DNA of 64,000 nucleotides from Paenibacillus nanensis (GTDB lineage: Bacteria > Bacillota > Bacilli > Paenibacillales > Paenibacillaceae): contig NZ_QXQA01000022.1 of the NCBI RefSeq assembly GCF_003583765.1, positions 1-64,000 of the forward strand, in the 5' to 3' direction. Positions 53,103-61,664 of this stretch are shown one piece after another. The notes below the pieces were generated by a model. That model was not told the DNA's origin and searched no databases. It saw only the letters and a program-made list of their open reading frames with translations. A program made the translations under genes and the position numbers. Position 1 is the first letter of the stretch; each line of letters begins with the position of its first letter.

Positions 53103-53576
53103 TTACACCTCGCCTTGCGGCTGCCGCTCCAGCGCAATTTGGAACAGCTCCCCGAGGCGGTCCAGCCGGCCCTCAAAGTAGAGGTAACCGACCAGACACT
53201 CCAAAGCGGTGGCCATGCGGTAGTCCGCGGGGTCGGCATTTTTCGGCGGAGCGCCGGATTTCGTATTGCGTCCGCGCCGCATAATGTCCGCTTCTTCCTC
53301 CGTCAAATAAGGCGTCCACCGCTCCAGCAATTCCTTTTGCGCCTTGGCCGACACCAGCTTGGTCGCTTCCTTATGGAGGTGGTGCGACTTATTATTCGGC
53401 AATGAAATCAAATATTGTCTGACCAAGAGCTCGAACACCGCGTCCCCCATATAAGCCAGCACGACCGGATTGATAAGCCCCGCCTTTTTATCCGGGACAT
53501 GCAGCGCGAGCGGATTGTTACTGGGTTTATCCGAATGGAGACCCGCTTCCTGTAGATCCTTCCACATTTCCGTCAT
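53103..53576 (-). CDS. mrnC: Ribonuclease Mini-III
   Basis: This 157-aa RNase III catalytic domain lacks a dsRNA-binding domain. It shows NPVVLAYMGDAVFELLVRQYL (catalytic Asp in the GDA motif), RGRNTKSGAPPKNADPADYR and ALECLVGYLYFEGR (second acidic site). It matures 23S rRNA ends in B. subtilis. The ATG at 53574-53576 overlaps the cysS stop as ATGA, which favours this start; an in-frame TTG four codons earlier (53588) is an alternative. The N-terminal extension is longer than in B. subtilis. Confidence 0.92.
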   Translation of the reverse strand: MTEMWKDLQEAGLHSDKPSNNPLALHVPDKKAGLINPVVLAYMGDAVFELLVRQYLISLPNNKSHHLHKEATKLVSAKAQKELLERWTPYLTEEEADIMRRGRNTKSGAPPKNADPADYRMATALECLVGYLYFEGRLDRLGELFQIALERQPQGEV

Positions 53577-54985
53577 TTGCGCCGCCAACGAATACCTTGA
53601 GGCGTATCCTCAAGCACGATGTTCTTTTCGTTCAGCAGATCGCGGATTTCGTCCGCGCGCGCCCAGTTCTTCGCTTTACGCGCCTCTGTCCGCTCCACGA
53701 TCAATTGCTCGATTTCCTCATCCAGCAAATCCTCTTCCGCAGCCGCCGGCAAAAGACCAAGCACATTATCCATACGTTCAAACGCCGCAATCAGCAGCCC
53801 AAGACCTTCCTCTGTTACGTCGTCGCCCTTCATGTACAGATTCGCTTCCGATACGAGCTCGAACAAAGCCGTGATCGCGTCCGGCGTGCTGAAATCGTCT
53901 TCCATCTTCGCCTGGAATTGCGCGGCGATCCCGTCCAGCTTACTCCGAAGCGCTGCTGTCGAATCCCCCGAAGGAACGCTGCCTGCCGCCGCTTCCAATC
54001 TATGCTTCAGGTTCGCGTAGCAGTTGGCGATGCGCTCAACGCTGTTCTCCGCTTGCGCGATCGTATCGTCGCTAAAGTTAAGCGGGCTGCGATAATGGGT
54101 CGCCAGCATGAAATAACGGATTGCCTGCGGCTTCACCCGCTTCACAAGCTCATGAACCGTAATGCCGTTGCCGAGGGACTTCGACATTTTTTCATTGTTG
54201 ATGTTGACGAAGCCGTTATGCATCCAATAATTAGCGAATGGCTTCCCTGTGATCGATTCGGTTTGCGCAACCTCGCATTCATGATGCGGAAATTGCAGGT
54301 CCGTACCGCCGCCGTGAATATCCAGCGTATCGCCCATATATTTGCGCGCCATCGCCGAGCATTCGATATGCCAGCCCGGACGGCCCGGTCCCCAAGGGCT
54401 ATCCCACTTGATCTCCCCAGGCTTCGCGCCCTTCCACAGCACAAAATCGCCCTGGTTCTCCTTGCGGTCGCCGATCTCAACCCGAATACCGAACTGGAGC
54501 TCCTCAATATTTTGATGAGACAGCTTGCCATAGTCTTCGAATTTTGAAGTCCGGAAATACACGTCGCCTTCGCTTGCGTACGCATAACCCTTGTCAATTA
54601 GTTCCGCAATAAATGCGATAATATCGGGAATGTGCTCCGTTACGCGCGGATTCAGCGTCGCTTTGCGCACGCCTAGCGCTTCGATGTCCTCGTAGAACGC
54701 TCCGATAAACTTTTCCGCCACCTCAGGGACGGTCGTGCCGAGTTCATCCGCCTTGCGAATCAGTTTGTCGTCCACGTCCGTGAAGTTGACAACATACTGC
54801 ACCTCAAACCCCGCATCCTCCAAATATCGGCGAACAACGTCAAAAAAGATGACCGGCCGAGCGTTTCCAATATGAATATAGTCGTAGACCGTTGGTCCGC
54901 AAACATACATTTTTACTTTGCCTGGCTCCTGCGGCTGAAAGCTTTCCTTCGAACGCGTGAGCGAGTTATAGATTGATACGGTCAT
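53573..54985 (-). CDS. cysS: Cysteinyl-tRNA synthetase
   Basis: This 470-aa class I enzyme has the HIGH motif as YDYIHIGNARP, KMSKSLGN as KMSKS, and zinc ligands including YVCGPTVYD (Cys near 29) and the HECEVAQTE region. Its 5' end overlaps cysE by 20 nt and its 3' end overlaps mrnC, so the three are coupled. Expression depends on the T-box upstream of cysE. Confidence 0.97.
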   Translation of the reverse strand: MTVSIYNSLTRSKESFQPQEPGKVKMYVCGPTVYDYIHIGNARPVIFFDVVRRYLEDAGFEVQYVVNFTDVDDKLIRKADELGTTVPEVAEKFIGAFYEDIEALGVRKATLNPRVTEHIPDIIAFIAELIDKGYAYASEGDVYFRTSKFEDYGKLSHQNIEELQFGIRVEIGDRKENQGDFVLWKGAKPGEIKWDSPWGPGRPGWHIECSAMARKYMGDTLDIHGGGTDLQFPHHECEVAQTESITGKPFANYWMHNGFVNINNEKMSKSLGNGITVHELVKRVKPQAIRYFMLATHYRSPLNFSDDTIAQAENSVERIANCYANLKHRLEAAAGSVPSGDSTAALRSKLDGIAAQFQAKMEDDFSTPDAITALFELVSEANLYMKGDDVTEEGLGLLIAAFERMDNVLGLLPAAAEEDLLDEEIEQLIVERTEARKAKNWARADEIRDLLNEKNIVLEDTPQGIRWRRK

Positions 54986-55634
54986 GGATTTCGTTCCCCT
55001 CCTGTTTGGCCTTGTGTACTTCCTTCTTCAAATCATCGATTTCCTTCTGCATCGCCCGAAGCATCTCGATTACCGGGTCCGGCAGCTGCGTATGGTCGAG
55101 CCGGTCGCCGACTCTTTCTCCATTGCGTCTGACAACCCGTCCAGGGTTGCCCACTACCGTACAATTGTCCGGAACCTCACGCAGCACGACGGCATTGGAA
55201 CCGATATTGGAGTTATCCCCGACCCTAAAAGAACCCAGCACCTTCGCGCCGGAGCCGATAACCACATTATTGCCAATCGTCGGGTGCCTTTTACCTTTCT
55301 CCTTGCCTGTTCCTCCGAGCGTCACGCCTTGGTAAATGACGACATCATCCCCGATCTCGCAGGTTTCCCCGATGACCACACCCATGCCATGATCGATAAA
55401 AAGCCGCTGCCCGATTCTTGCGCCAGGGTGGATCTCAATACCGGTCATAAAACGGCTGAACTGCGAGATCATCCTCGCCAGCGTGTACCAGCGCCTTTTA
55501 TAGAGCGCATGAGCTAAGCGGTGCGCCCAAATGGCATGAACGCCGGAGTATGTAAATATGACTTCAAAACGACTGCGGGCTGCCGGATCATTTTCAAAAA
55601 CAGTCTGCACATCCGATCGAAACTGGCGCAGCAT
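54966..55634 (-). CDS. cysE: Serine O-acetyltransferase
   Basis: This 222-aa enzyme makes O-acetylserine for cysteine synthesis. It has an N-terminal helical domain and a left-handed beta-helix of hexapeptide repeats (IHPGARIGQRLFIDHG, VVIGETCEIGDDVVIYQGVT, GSGAKVLGSFRVGDNSNIG). The start ATG at 55632-55634 follows GGGGGAG. The C-terminus is a long charged helix. It is first in the cysE-cysS-mrnC unit and is preceded by a T-box. Confidence 0.95.
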   Translation of the reverse strand: MLRQFRSDVQTVFENDPAARSRFEVIFTYSGVHAIWAHRLAHALYKRRWYTLARMISQFSRFMTGIEIHPGARIGQRLFIDHGMGVVIGETCEIGDDVVIYQGVTLGGTGKEKGKRHPTIGNNVVIGSGAKVLGSFRVGDNSNIGSNAVVLREVPDNCTVVGNPGRVVRRNGERVGDRLDHTQLPDPVIEMLRAMQKEIDDLKKEVHKAKQEGNEIHDRINL

Positions 55635-55687
55635 ATCGATCTCCCCCTTCCATGCCGCCATATCTATCCCAACACTACGGGTAAAAA

Positions 55688-56032
55688 TAAAAAGCCCCCG
55701 CAGCACATAGCGTGCTGCAGAGGCGTATACTCGCGGTTCCACTCTGCTTGAACAGCCCTTGCGGCTTATAACCGAAGGCCGAACATCTCGATGCCGTCTT
55801 TAACGCAGACATTACGTTGCCGCCTACCTCGTTATCTGCCGGACTTACGTTTCCGGGAATAACGGCTCGGAGCAAGGCTCCCAGGTGCATGTTTCCGTTC
55901 AGGCGGACTAGACAACTTGCAGCCCCATTCCGTTCCGCACTAAGAAGCGGCGCCGATTCGAATGACGGTTGTCCTCTCTGCGAATCCTAAGCCAAACGTA
56001 CTTCTCCTGTTCATGGCCGATCCATTATGGAT
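55688..56032 (-). promoter_or_regulatory. T-box riboswitch (probably tRNA-Cys) upstream of cysES
   Basis: On the minus strand the T-box sequence AGAGTGGAACCGCGAG lies at 55729-55744. It is followed by a terminator hairpin CTGCAGCAC...GTGCTGCGGGGG with a T-rich tail (55688-55722). Stem I can be seen as GAGGACAAC...GTTGTC. On its 3' side GGGCTGCAAG holds TGC, a Cys codon at the expected specifier position. Uncharged tRNA-Cys would prevent termination and raise cysE-cysS expression. Confidence 0.9.
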
Positions 56033-56038
56033 AGTCAT

Positions 56039-56066
56039 AGTATACCGAATCGCGCAAAAAGTGCAA
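56039..56066 (-). promoter_or_regulatory. Promoter of the T-box-cysE-cysS unit
   Basis: TTGCAC (56061-56066), 16 nt, then TATACT (56039-56044) on the minus strand, right at the 5' edge of the T-box leader. Confidence 0.65.
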
Positions 56067-56080
56067 TAGCCTTTACACGA

Positions 56081-56099
56081 ATTCCGCATCATGCGGAGT
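56081..56099 (-). terminator. Short hairpin after gltX
   Basis: TCCGCAT-G-ATGCGGA on the minus strand, without a clear T run; it is a possible weak terminator of gltX. Confidence 0.35.
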
Positions 56100-56115
56100 C
56101 AGAACAGGCTTTTGC

Positions 56116-57576
56116 TTACGCGAGACGTTCTTTCAGTCTCGCCACAACCTTTTGCTTGCCAAGCAGAGCGATCGATTGATTCAAATCCGGACCATGCGTT
56201 TGCCCCGTCAGAGCCGCACGGATCGGCATAAACAAAGCCTTGCCTTTGTGCCCGGTGTCCTTTTGAACCGTTTTGATCATATCTTTGATGCCGTCTACTG
56301 TAAAAGGAATTGCGTCCGATTCAACCAGCGCAAGGAACGCGCCGAGCACTGCCGGCACTTGCTCTTCCGCTAGTACGGCTGCGGCTTCTTCTTCTTCGAC
56401 GACGTTTTCACGGAAGAAAAGCTCCGTAACCGGCACGATATCCGCGGCGCAGCGCAGCTTATCCTGATGCAGCGCAACCAGGCTCGTCACCCACTCTCGG
56501 CCCTCGGCGTTGAGCGTATCCGGGACGCGGCCGGCTTTATGCAGATGAGGGATACACATGTCAACAACGCGCGCGAGATCGGCTTTTTTCAAATATTCGT
56601 TGTTCATCCAGTTGAGCTTCTGCGTGTCGAACACGGCCGGGCTCTTGCTGAGACGATCCGGGTTGAACACTTGAATAAGCTCTTCGCGCGTGAACATCTC
56701 TTGCTCGCCTTCCGGCGACCAGCCCAGCAGCGTGATAAAGTTGAACAAAGCCTCAGGCAAATAGCCCAGAGCATCGTACTGTTCGATAAATTGGATGATG
56801 GACTCGTCGCGTTTGCTGAGCTTCTTTTTGTTCTCGTTGACGATCAACGTCATATGGCCGAACACCGGCGGTTCCCAGCCGAACGCTTCGTAAATCATCA
56901 GCTGGCGCGGCGTGTTGGAAATATGATCTTCCCCGCGGAGCACATGGCTGATTTTCATCAGGTAATCGTCCAGGACGACCGCGAAATTATAGGTCGGAAT
57001 GCCGTCCTTTTTCACGATGACGAAATCGCCCATCTCTGCCGTGTCAAAGCTGATGGTGCCCTTCACCATGTCGTTAAACGTGTACGTGCGGCCTTCCGGC
57101 ACACGGAAACGAATGCTTGCGACGCGGCCTTCCGCTTCGAAGGCTTGCTGCTGCTCCGGCGTCAGATTGCGATGCTTGCCGGAATAACGCGGCGTCTCGC
57201 CGCGAGCCTGCTGCTCCTCGCGCTCTTGCTCCAGCTCTTCTTCCGTGCAGTAGCAGCGGTACGCGAGCCCGCGGTCGAGCAGATCCTGCCAATATTCGCG
57301 GTAAATATCAAGACGTTCGGTTTGGCGATACGGTCCGTATCCCCCGCCCACGTCGATGCTTTCGTCCCAATCGATGCCGAGCCACTTCAGGTAGGTCAGC
57401 TGGTTCTCCTCGCCGCCCGCCACGTTGCGTTTCACGTCGGTATCTTCGATGCGGATAATAAATTTCCCGCCTTGGTTTCGCGCAAATAAATAATTAAATA
57501 AGGCCGTTCTGGCATTGCCGATATGCAAATGTCCCGTCGGTGACGGCGCATAACGTACGCGTACTTCTGATGTCAT
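56116..57576 (-). CDS. gltX: Glutamyl-tRNA synthetase
   Basis: This 486-aa class I enzyme has PSPTGHLHIGNARTALFNYL (HIGH), KKLSKRDE (KMSKS variant) and GEDHISNTPRQ. Bacillota use it to charge both tRNA-Glu and tRNA-Gln, the latter corrected by GatCAB. The frame is open 46 codons upstream, but AAGGAGG before the ATG at 57574-57576 sets the start at MTSEVRVRYAPSP. The repeat arrays B and C separate it from ispF. Confidence 0.97.
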   Translation of the reverse strand: MTSEVRVRYAPSPTGHLHIGNARTALFNYLFARNQGGKFIIRIEDTDVKRNVAGGEENQLTYLKWLGIDWDESIDVGGGYGPYRQTERLDIYREYWQDLLDRGLAYRCYCTEEELEQEREEQQARGETPRYSGKHRNLTPEQQQAFEAEGRVASIRFRVPEGRTYTFNDMVKGTISFDTAEMGDFVIVKKDGIPTYNFAVVLDDYLMKISHVLRGEDHISNTPRQLMIYEAFGWEPPVFGHMTLIVNENKKKLSKRDESIIQFIEQYDALGYLPEALFNFITLLGWSPEGEQEMFTREELIQVFNPDRLSKSPAVFDTQKLNWMNNEYLKKADLARVVDMCIPHLHKAGRVPDTLNAEGREWVTSLVALHQDKLRCAADIVPVTELFFRENVVEEEEAAAVLAEEQVPAVLGAFLALVESDAIPFTVDGIKDMIKTVQKDTGHKGKALFMPIRAALTGQTHGPDLNQSIALLGKQKVVARLKERLA

Positions 57577-57734
57577 GGATTGTTCCTCCTTGATTATAGG
57601 TGTGGCTAAAGTCTCCAGTGGGTCATAGATCTTGGTTAATTGTAAGCCAAGGCGGCTGTAAATGGGATCATCCTGTTGTAGTTTAATGCCGTTCTCCAGA
57701 ACATCCCGCTCCACTTATCGGCTGTTCATAAGTT
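57577..57734. other. Gap before array B
   Basis: This is the gltX 5' region with its AGGAGG site. The upstream open frame lacks a start with a ribosome binding site. No clear promoter was found, so gltX may depend on read-through across arrays B and C or on a weak promoter. Confidence 0.5.
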
Positions 57735-58137
57735 GATGTTACTCAAAACCCGAAGCTGCTACAACTCCCATGTAAGCTTGAGAAAGCTCGCCTGACGCGA
57801 CTATTTCGCTCATAATCGCTGCTGCTCGCTTTTAAGCTCGCCACGCGCCACTATTTCACTCAAACACGCTGCTGCTACCCTTTAAGCTCGCCTCACGCTA
57901 CTATTTCGCTCAAACCCGCTGCTGCTCGACTTTTTAGCTCGCCTCACGCCACTATTTCGCTCAACCCGCTGCTGCAACCCTTTAAGCTCGCCTCACGCTA
58001 CTAATTAGCTCAAACCCGCTGCTGCTCGACTTTTTAGCTCGCCACACGCGACTATTTCGCGCAAACCCGCTGCTGCTCGACTTTTTAGCTCGCCACACGC
58101 GTCTATTTCACGCAGGCCGCCCGCTTCCCCGCATTTA
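57735..58137. repeat. Array B: seven tandem repeats, 49-51-bp period
   Basis: Units close to AGCTCGCCTCACGCNACTAT, then TTCGCTCAAACCCGCTGCTG and CTCGACTTTTT start at 57785, 57835, 57885, 57936, 57985, 58036 and 58087. A decayed copy precedes them near 57740-57784. Intervals are 50, 50, 51, 49, 51 and 51 bp. The sequence is unlike arrays A and C. No long inverted repeat is present. Confidence 0.92.
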
Positions 58138-58579
58138 AGCCGGTGCAAGCGGCTTACCCCGGCAAACCGCCCGCTTCTCCGCATTTAAGGCGGTGCAAGC
58201 GGCTTACCCCGCGCAAACCGCCCGCTTCCCCGCATTTAAGGCGGTGCGAGCGGCTTATTCCGCGCAAACCGCCCGCTTCTCCGCATTTAAGGCGGTACAA
58301 GCGGCTTACCACGCGCAAACCGCCCGCTTCCCCGCATTTAAGGCGGCGCGAGCGGCTTACCACGCGCAAACCGCCCGCTTCCCCGCATTTAAGGCGGTGC
58401 AAGCGGCTTATCCCGCGCAAACCGCCCGCTTCCCCGCATTTAAGGCGGTGCAAGCGGCTTAACCAGCTCAATCCGCCCGCTTCCCCGCATTTAAGGCGGC
58501 GCGAGCGGCTTACCACGCGCAAACCGCCCGCTTCCCCGCATTTAAGGCGGTGCGAGCGGCTTATTCCGCGCAAACAAGC
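58117..58579. repeat. Array C: nine tandem repeats, exact 51-bp period
   Basis: Units starting CCGCCCGCTTCCCCGCATTT and continuing AAGGCGGTGCAAGCGGCTTA begin at 58117, 58167, 58218, 58269, 58320, 58371, 58422, 58473 and 58524: one 50-bp step, then seven steps of 51 bp. Each unit can form ACCGCC...GGCGGT and AAGCGG...CCGCTT pairings, in part mutually exclusive. Both strands stay open as 17-aa repeats because 51 is a multiple of three; there is no ribosome binding site, so coding is unlikely. It follows directly on array B and ends 40 nt from the ispF stop. Confidence 0.94.
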
Positions 58580-58618
58580 CAGCCCCGCGCTCACTTAGCG
58601 GCCCGAGCGGCTTATCGC

Positions 58619-59095
58619 CTACGCCTTCACCAATAGCACCACCGATTGCGCGGCGATGCCTTCGCCGCGGCCGGCGAAGCCGAGCTGCTCCGTCGTGGTG
58701 GCCTTGACGTTGATCTGGCTGACGTCGGCCTCGAGCGCGTCCGCGATGATCTCCGCCATCTGCGGGATGTACGGCAGCATCTTCGGACGCTGCGCGATGA
58801 TGGTGGAGTCGGCGTTGCCAAGCTTGTAGCCCCGCTCCTTCGCCAGCTCCCATACCCGCTTCAGCAGCAGCAAGCTGTCGGCGTCCTTGAACGCCGCGTC
58901 CGTGTCCGGGAAGTGCTTCCCGATATCGCCAAGCCCAAGCGCTCCGAGAATCGCATCGGATATCGCGTGCAGCAGCACGTCCGCGTCGGAATGTCCAAGC
59001 AACCCCTTCTCGTACGGGATGGTAACCCCTCCGATAATGCACGGCCGCCCTTCTACCAGCTGATGCACGTCAAAACCTTGTCCCACTCGTATCAT
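58619..59095 (-). CDS. ispF: 2-C-methyl-D-erythritol 2,4-cyclodiphosphate synthase
   Basis: This 158-aa enzyme of the MEP isoprenoid pathway shows MIRVGQGFDVHQLVEG (metal ligands Asp8, His10), LLGHSDADVLLHAISDA (His ligand) and KATTTEQLGFAGRGEGIAA. It starts 2 nt after ispD, and the two act in nearby steps of the same pathway. Confidence 0.97.
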   Translation of the reverse strand: MIRVGQGFDVHQLVEGRPCIIGGVTIPYEKGLLGHSDADVLLHAISDAILGALGLGDIGKHFPDTDAAFKDADSLLLLKRVWELAKERGYKLGNADSTIIAQRPKMLPYIPQMAEIIADALEADVSQINVKATTTEQLGFAGRGEGIAAQSVVLLVKA

Positions 59096-59097
59096 TT

Positions 59098-59814
59098 CTA
59101 TGTTTCCCCTCTCCCAGTTAAAGCCGACGACCGCCGCTGCGCCAGCAAAAACTCCGCATACGGCAAATCCTCCGGCGTCGTGATCTTAATGTTCGTGTAG
59201 TCCCCTTCCGCGACGGATACGGGAACGCCCATACGCTCCACCACCATCGCGTCGTCAGTGCCGAGGAAGCCCTCCGCCGCCGCTCGCGCATGCGCTTCAA
59301 GCAGCATGACACGACGAAAAGCTTGCGGCGTTTGGATCGCCCACAAGCTTCTCCGGTCCGGCGTCGACACAATGACGCCGCCTGCATCAACCTGCTTGAT
59401 CGTGTCTTTGACAGGAACCGCAAGAACGGCCGCGCCGGACGCCAGAGCGGCGCGGCAGCAATTCGCCACCGCCGCCTCCGTCACCAGCGGGCGGACGCCG
59501 TCATGCACCATGACCCATTCCGACCGAAGCGCCGTAAGGCCGAGTTTCACGGAATGCTGCCTCTCCGCGCCGCCGCCTAGAACGGCGGACACCTTCCGCA
59601 AGCCGTATTCGCTTACCCAGCTCTGGCAGCGGACGATATCCCCTTCGCCGACGACAAGCGCAATCTCCTCTACAAACGAAAGCCGGTCAAACAGCTCCAA
59701 TGTATGCACGAGGATGGGCTTGTCCGCCAGACGCAAATACTGCTTGCTCTCTTTCGTCCCCATCCGCGATCCGCGGCCGGCCGCAACGATAACGACGCCC
59801 CACTTTTGTTCCAT
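59098..59814 (-). CDS. ispD: 2-C-methyl-D-erythritol 4-phosphate cytidylyltransferase
   Basis: This 238-aa nucleotidyltransferase shows VVIVAAGRGSRMGTKESKQY, VMVHDGVRPLV and PVKDTIKQV. The ATG at 59812-59814 is chosen over an earlier in-frame start eight codons upstream; an AGGTTGAAG site lies ahead of it. It pairs with ispF in the MEP pathway. Confidence 0.95.
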   Translation of the reverse strand: MEQKWGVVIVAAGRGSRMGTKESKQYLRLADKPILVHTLELFDRLSFVEEIALVVGEGDIVRCQSWVSEYGLRKVSAVLGGGAERQHSVKLGLTALRSEWVMVHDGVRPLVTEAAVANCCRAALASGAAVLAVPVKDTIKQVDAGGVIVSTPDRRSLWAIQTPQAFRRVMLLEAHARAAAEGFLGTDDAMVVERMGVPVSVAEGDYTNIKITTPEDLPYAEFLLAQRRSSALTGRGET

Positions 59815-59910
59815 GTCTTCAACCTGCCCCCGAACCAATCTGCGCAGCCGAACCGGCCCGCGCCGGCATCCGTTCGGTTACGCGCTGTACAATAGTACTA
59901 TCATACCTTG

Positions 59911-61011
59911 TTACAGCGCTTTTTCCAACAGCTTCGGCTTGGCAAATATCATACGGCCCGCAGACGTCTGCAGAACGCTCGTCACCAGCACTTCCATCGT
60001 TGTTCCGATGTAGTCCCTTCCGCCTTCCACAACGATCATCGTTCCGTCGTCGAGATAAGCGACGCCTTGCCCATGCTCCTTGCCATCCTTGATCACTTGA
60101 ACAATAATTTCTTCTCCCGGCAGCACAACCGGCTTAACGGCATTGGCAAGATCGTTAATGTTCAGTACGGATACGCCTTGCAGCTCGCATACTTTGTTCA
60201 GGTTGAAGTCGTTGGTGACGACTTTGCCGCGGAGCGCCTTCGCCAGCTTCACCAGCTTGCTGTCCACCTCGCCGATCTCCTCGAAGTCTCCTTCGTAGAT
60301 CAGCACCTTCACATCGAGCTCCTTCTGAATTTTGTTCAAAATATCAAGCCCTCTGCGGCCCCGGTTACGCTTCAGCAGGTCGGATGAATCCGCGATATGC
60401 TGCAGCTCCTCGAGCACGAATTCCGGAATGACGAGCGTGCCTTCAATAAACCCCGTTTTGCAAATATCCGCAATGCGTCCGTCAATGATCACGCTGGTGT
60501 CCAAAATCTTATGCTCCTCGTAGCCCCGGGTTTCCTCCGGCACCGCGACCGGCCGCTGCTTCTCGGCAAGCGCCGTAATCCCTGCAGCGATCTCTTCCTG
60601 CTTCGACAGTCCGATCCGCAGCCCGACATAACCGAATGCCAGCGCCATTACCGCTGGAAGCAGAACGCCAACGCCGTTTAGCTCGGATACCGCCGGGTAC
60701 AGCAGCACGGCCAGCAGCAATCCGGCCAGCAAGCCGCCCGATCCGGATAATAATTGCCGAAGCGGCATTTCCGCCGTAACCTCAACGCCTCTTTGCATTA
60801 ACCGAATGGCCGGACCCGCCAGAACCGTTGCCGCAATCATGCCGATTAGGGCTCCTACCGCTACATTCATGTAATAAGTGCCGGATTGCTGCAGCATGCC
60901 GAATGAGGAAGAGCTTGTCCAAGCGGACGACCCGTTCACCCATCCATTAATCTCGCTGCCTGCTATTCCGCCAAACAATAAACCGATCGCCTGAATTATT
61001 CGTCTAACCAT
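59911..61011 (-). CDS. yacL: PIN/TRAM-domain membrane protein (YacL)
   Basis: This 366-aa protein has an N-terminal membrane part with about four helices (residues 1-130), a PIN-like nuclease fold (HKILDTSVIIDGRIADI with acidic residues, and VVTNDFNLNKVCELQGV) and a C-terminal TRAM RNA-binding domain (VVLPGEEIIVQVIKDGKEHGQGV). It lies upstream of ispD, as in B. subtilis. The substrate is unknown. Confidence 0.92.
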   Translation of the reverse strand: MVRRIIQAIGLLFGGIAGSEINGWVNGSSAWTSSSSFGMLQQSGTYYMNVAVGALIGMIAATVLAGPAIRLMQRGVEVTAEMPLRQLLSGSGGLLAGLLLAVLLYPAVSELNGVGVLLPAVMALAFGYVGLRIGLSKQEEIAAGITALAEKQRPVAVPEETRGYEEHKILDTSVIIDGRIADICKTGFIEGTLVIPEFVLEELQHIADSSDLLKRNRGRRGLDILNKIQKELDVKVLIYEGDFEEIGEVDSKLVKLAKALRGKVVTNDFNLNKVCELQGVSVLNINDLANAVKPVVLPGEEIIVQVIKDGKEHGQGVAYLDDGTMIVVEGGRDYIGTTMEVLVTSVLQTSAGRMIFAKPKLLEKAL

Positions 61012-61172
61012 AATGGTTCACCTCCATTACAATTATGTTCCAATCTTTCCATCGTTAATCGTGGCAATAGGTAAAATGTTCAATATCTTATGACATGTGG
61101 AAAACGGCTGCAGGGAGGATTATAATGAAAAGGTGATTACTTCCTACAAAGTGGGTGAATGAGGTGGAATCC

Positions 61173-61568
61173 ATGAGTGCTCCAACATTAGAACAATTCC
61201 AGCAGCAAGTTTCCGAGCTATTGCTGCGGCATCGAAGCCTGCTGGATGTCATGTCTAAGCTTGGCCAATCCAGCGCATCCGTCAACAGGGCAGTAACCAA
61301 AGCGGTAACGGACTGCGGCTGCATTGAATTAAATGCCCGCAAGCAGCATTACTCCGATGAATTGAATTTGGAGAATGCGAAACAAACGGTGGACAATCAT
61401 CTTTCCGGCGAGCTGTGCGAGCATTGCGAGGATGTCATAAAAAGCGAGCTCGGACGTAATTTGTTTTATATGACCGCATTATGTAATCTGCTTCAAATTC
61501 AACTGGACGAAGTGGTCGCCGAAGAACATAACAAATGCTCGACGCTTGGACTTTTCAACTTGACCTAA
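61173..61568 (+). CDS. Conserved-looking helical cytosolic protein, MazG-like features (131 aa)
   Basis: The C-terminal region (NLFYMTALCNLLQIQLDEVV and then LGLFNLT) recalls helical MazG-like NTP pyrophosphohydrolase folds, but the usual ExxED metal motif is not evident. Cysteines cluster as DCGC (about 45-48) and CEHC (about 88-91), which could hold a metal. The product is soluble and all-helical. The ATG at 61173 follows GAGGTGG. It is one of the few plus-strand genes and sits alone between yacL (divergent) and pssA (convergent). Function is unknown. Confidence 0.7.
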   Translation: MSAPTLEQFQQQVSELLLRHRSLLDVMSKLGQSSASVNRAVTKAVTDCGCIELNARKQHYSDELNLENAKQTVDNHLSGELCEHCEDVIKSELGRNLFYMTALCNLLQIQLDEVVAEEHNKCSTLGLFNLT

Positions 61569-61596
61569 GGCCAGAATCAACAACCGATTCGCATGA

Positions 61597-61644
61597 AAAA
61601 AGAACGTTCCCGGCCGCTTGCGGCCACAGGGAACGTTCTTTCAT
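61597..61644. terminator. Bidirectional terminator between the MazG-like gene and pssA
   Basis: AAAGAACGTTCCC...GGGAACGTTCTTT, an inverted repeat with an inner GGCCGC-TT-GCGGCC stem, A-rich on the left and T-rich on the right. Confidence 0.9.
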
Positions 61645-61664
61645 TTAAATACCGATCGATTAGA

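Noticed and set aside
51904..53284. Chain of plus-strand open frames across array A (about 100-200 codons)
   Set aside because: They repeat the same peptide only because the 51-bp unit is a multiple of three and are broken at each irregular step; no ribosome binding site; both ends run into other genes' opposite strands.
58117..58579. Array C as an Arg/Pro-rich repeat protein gene
   Set aside because: No ribosome binding site, frames open on both strands alike, and composition dictated by DNA repeats.
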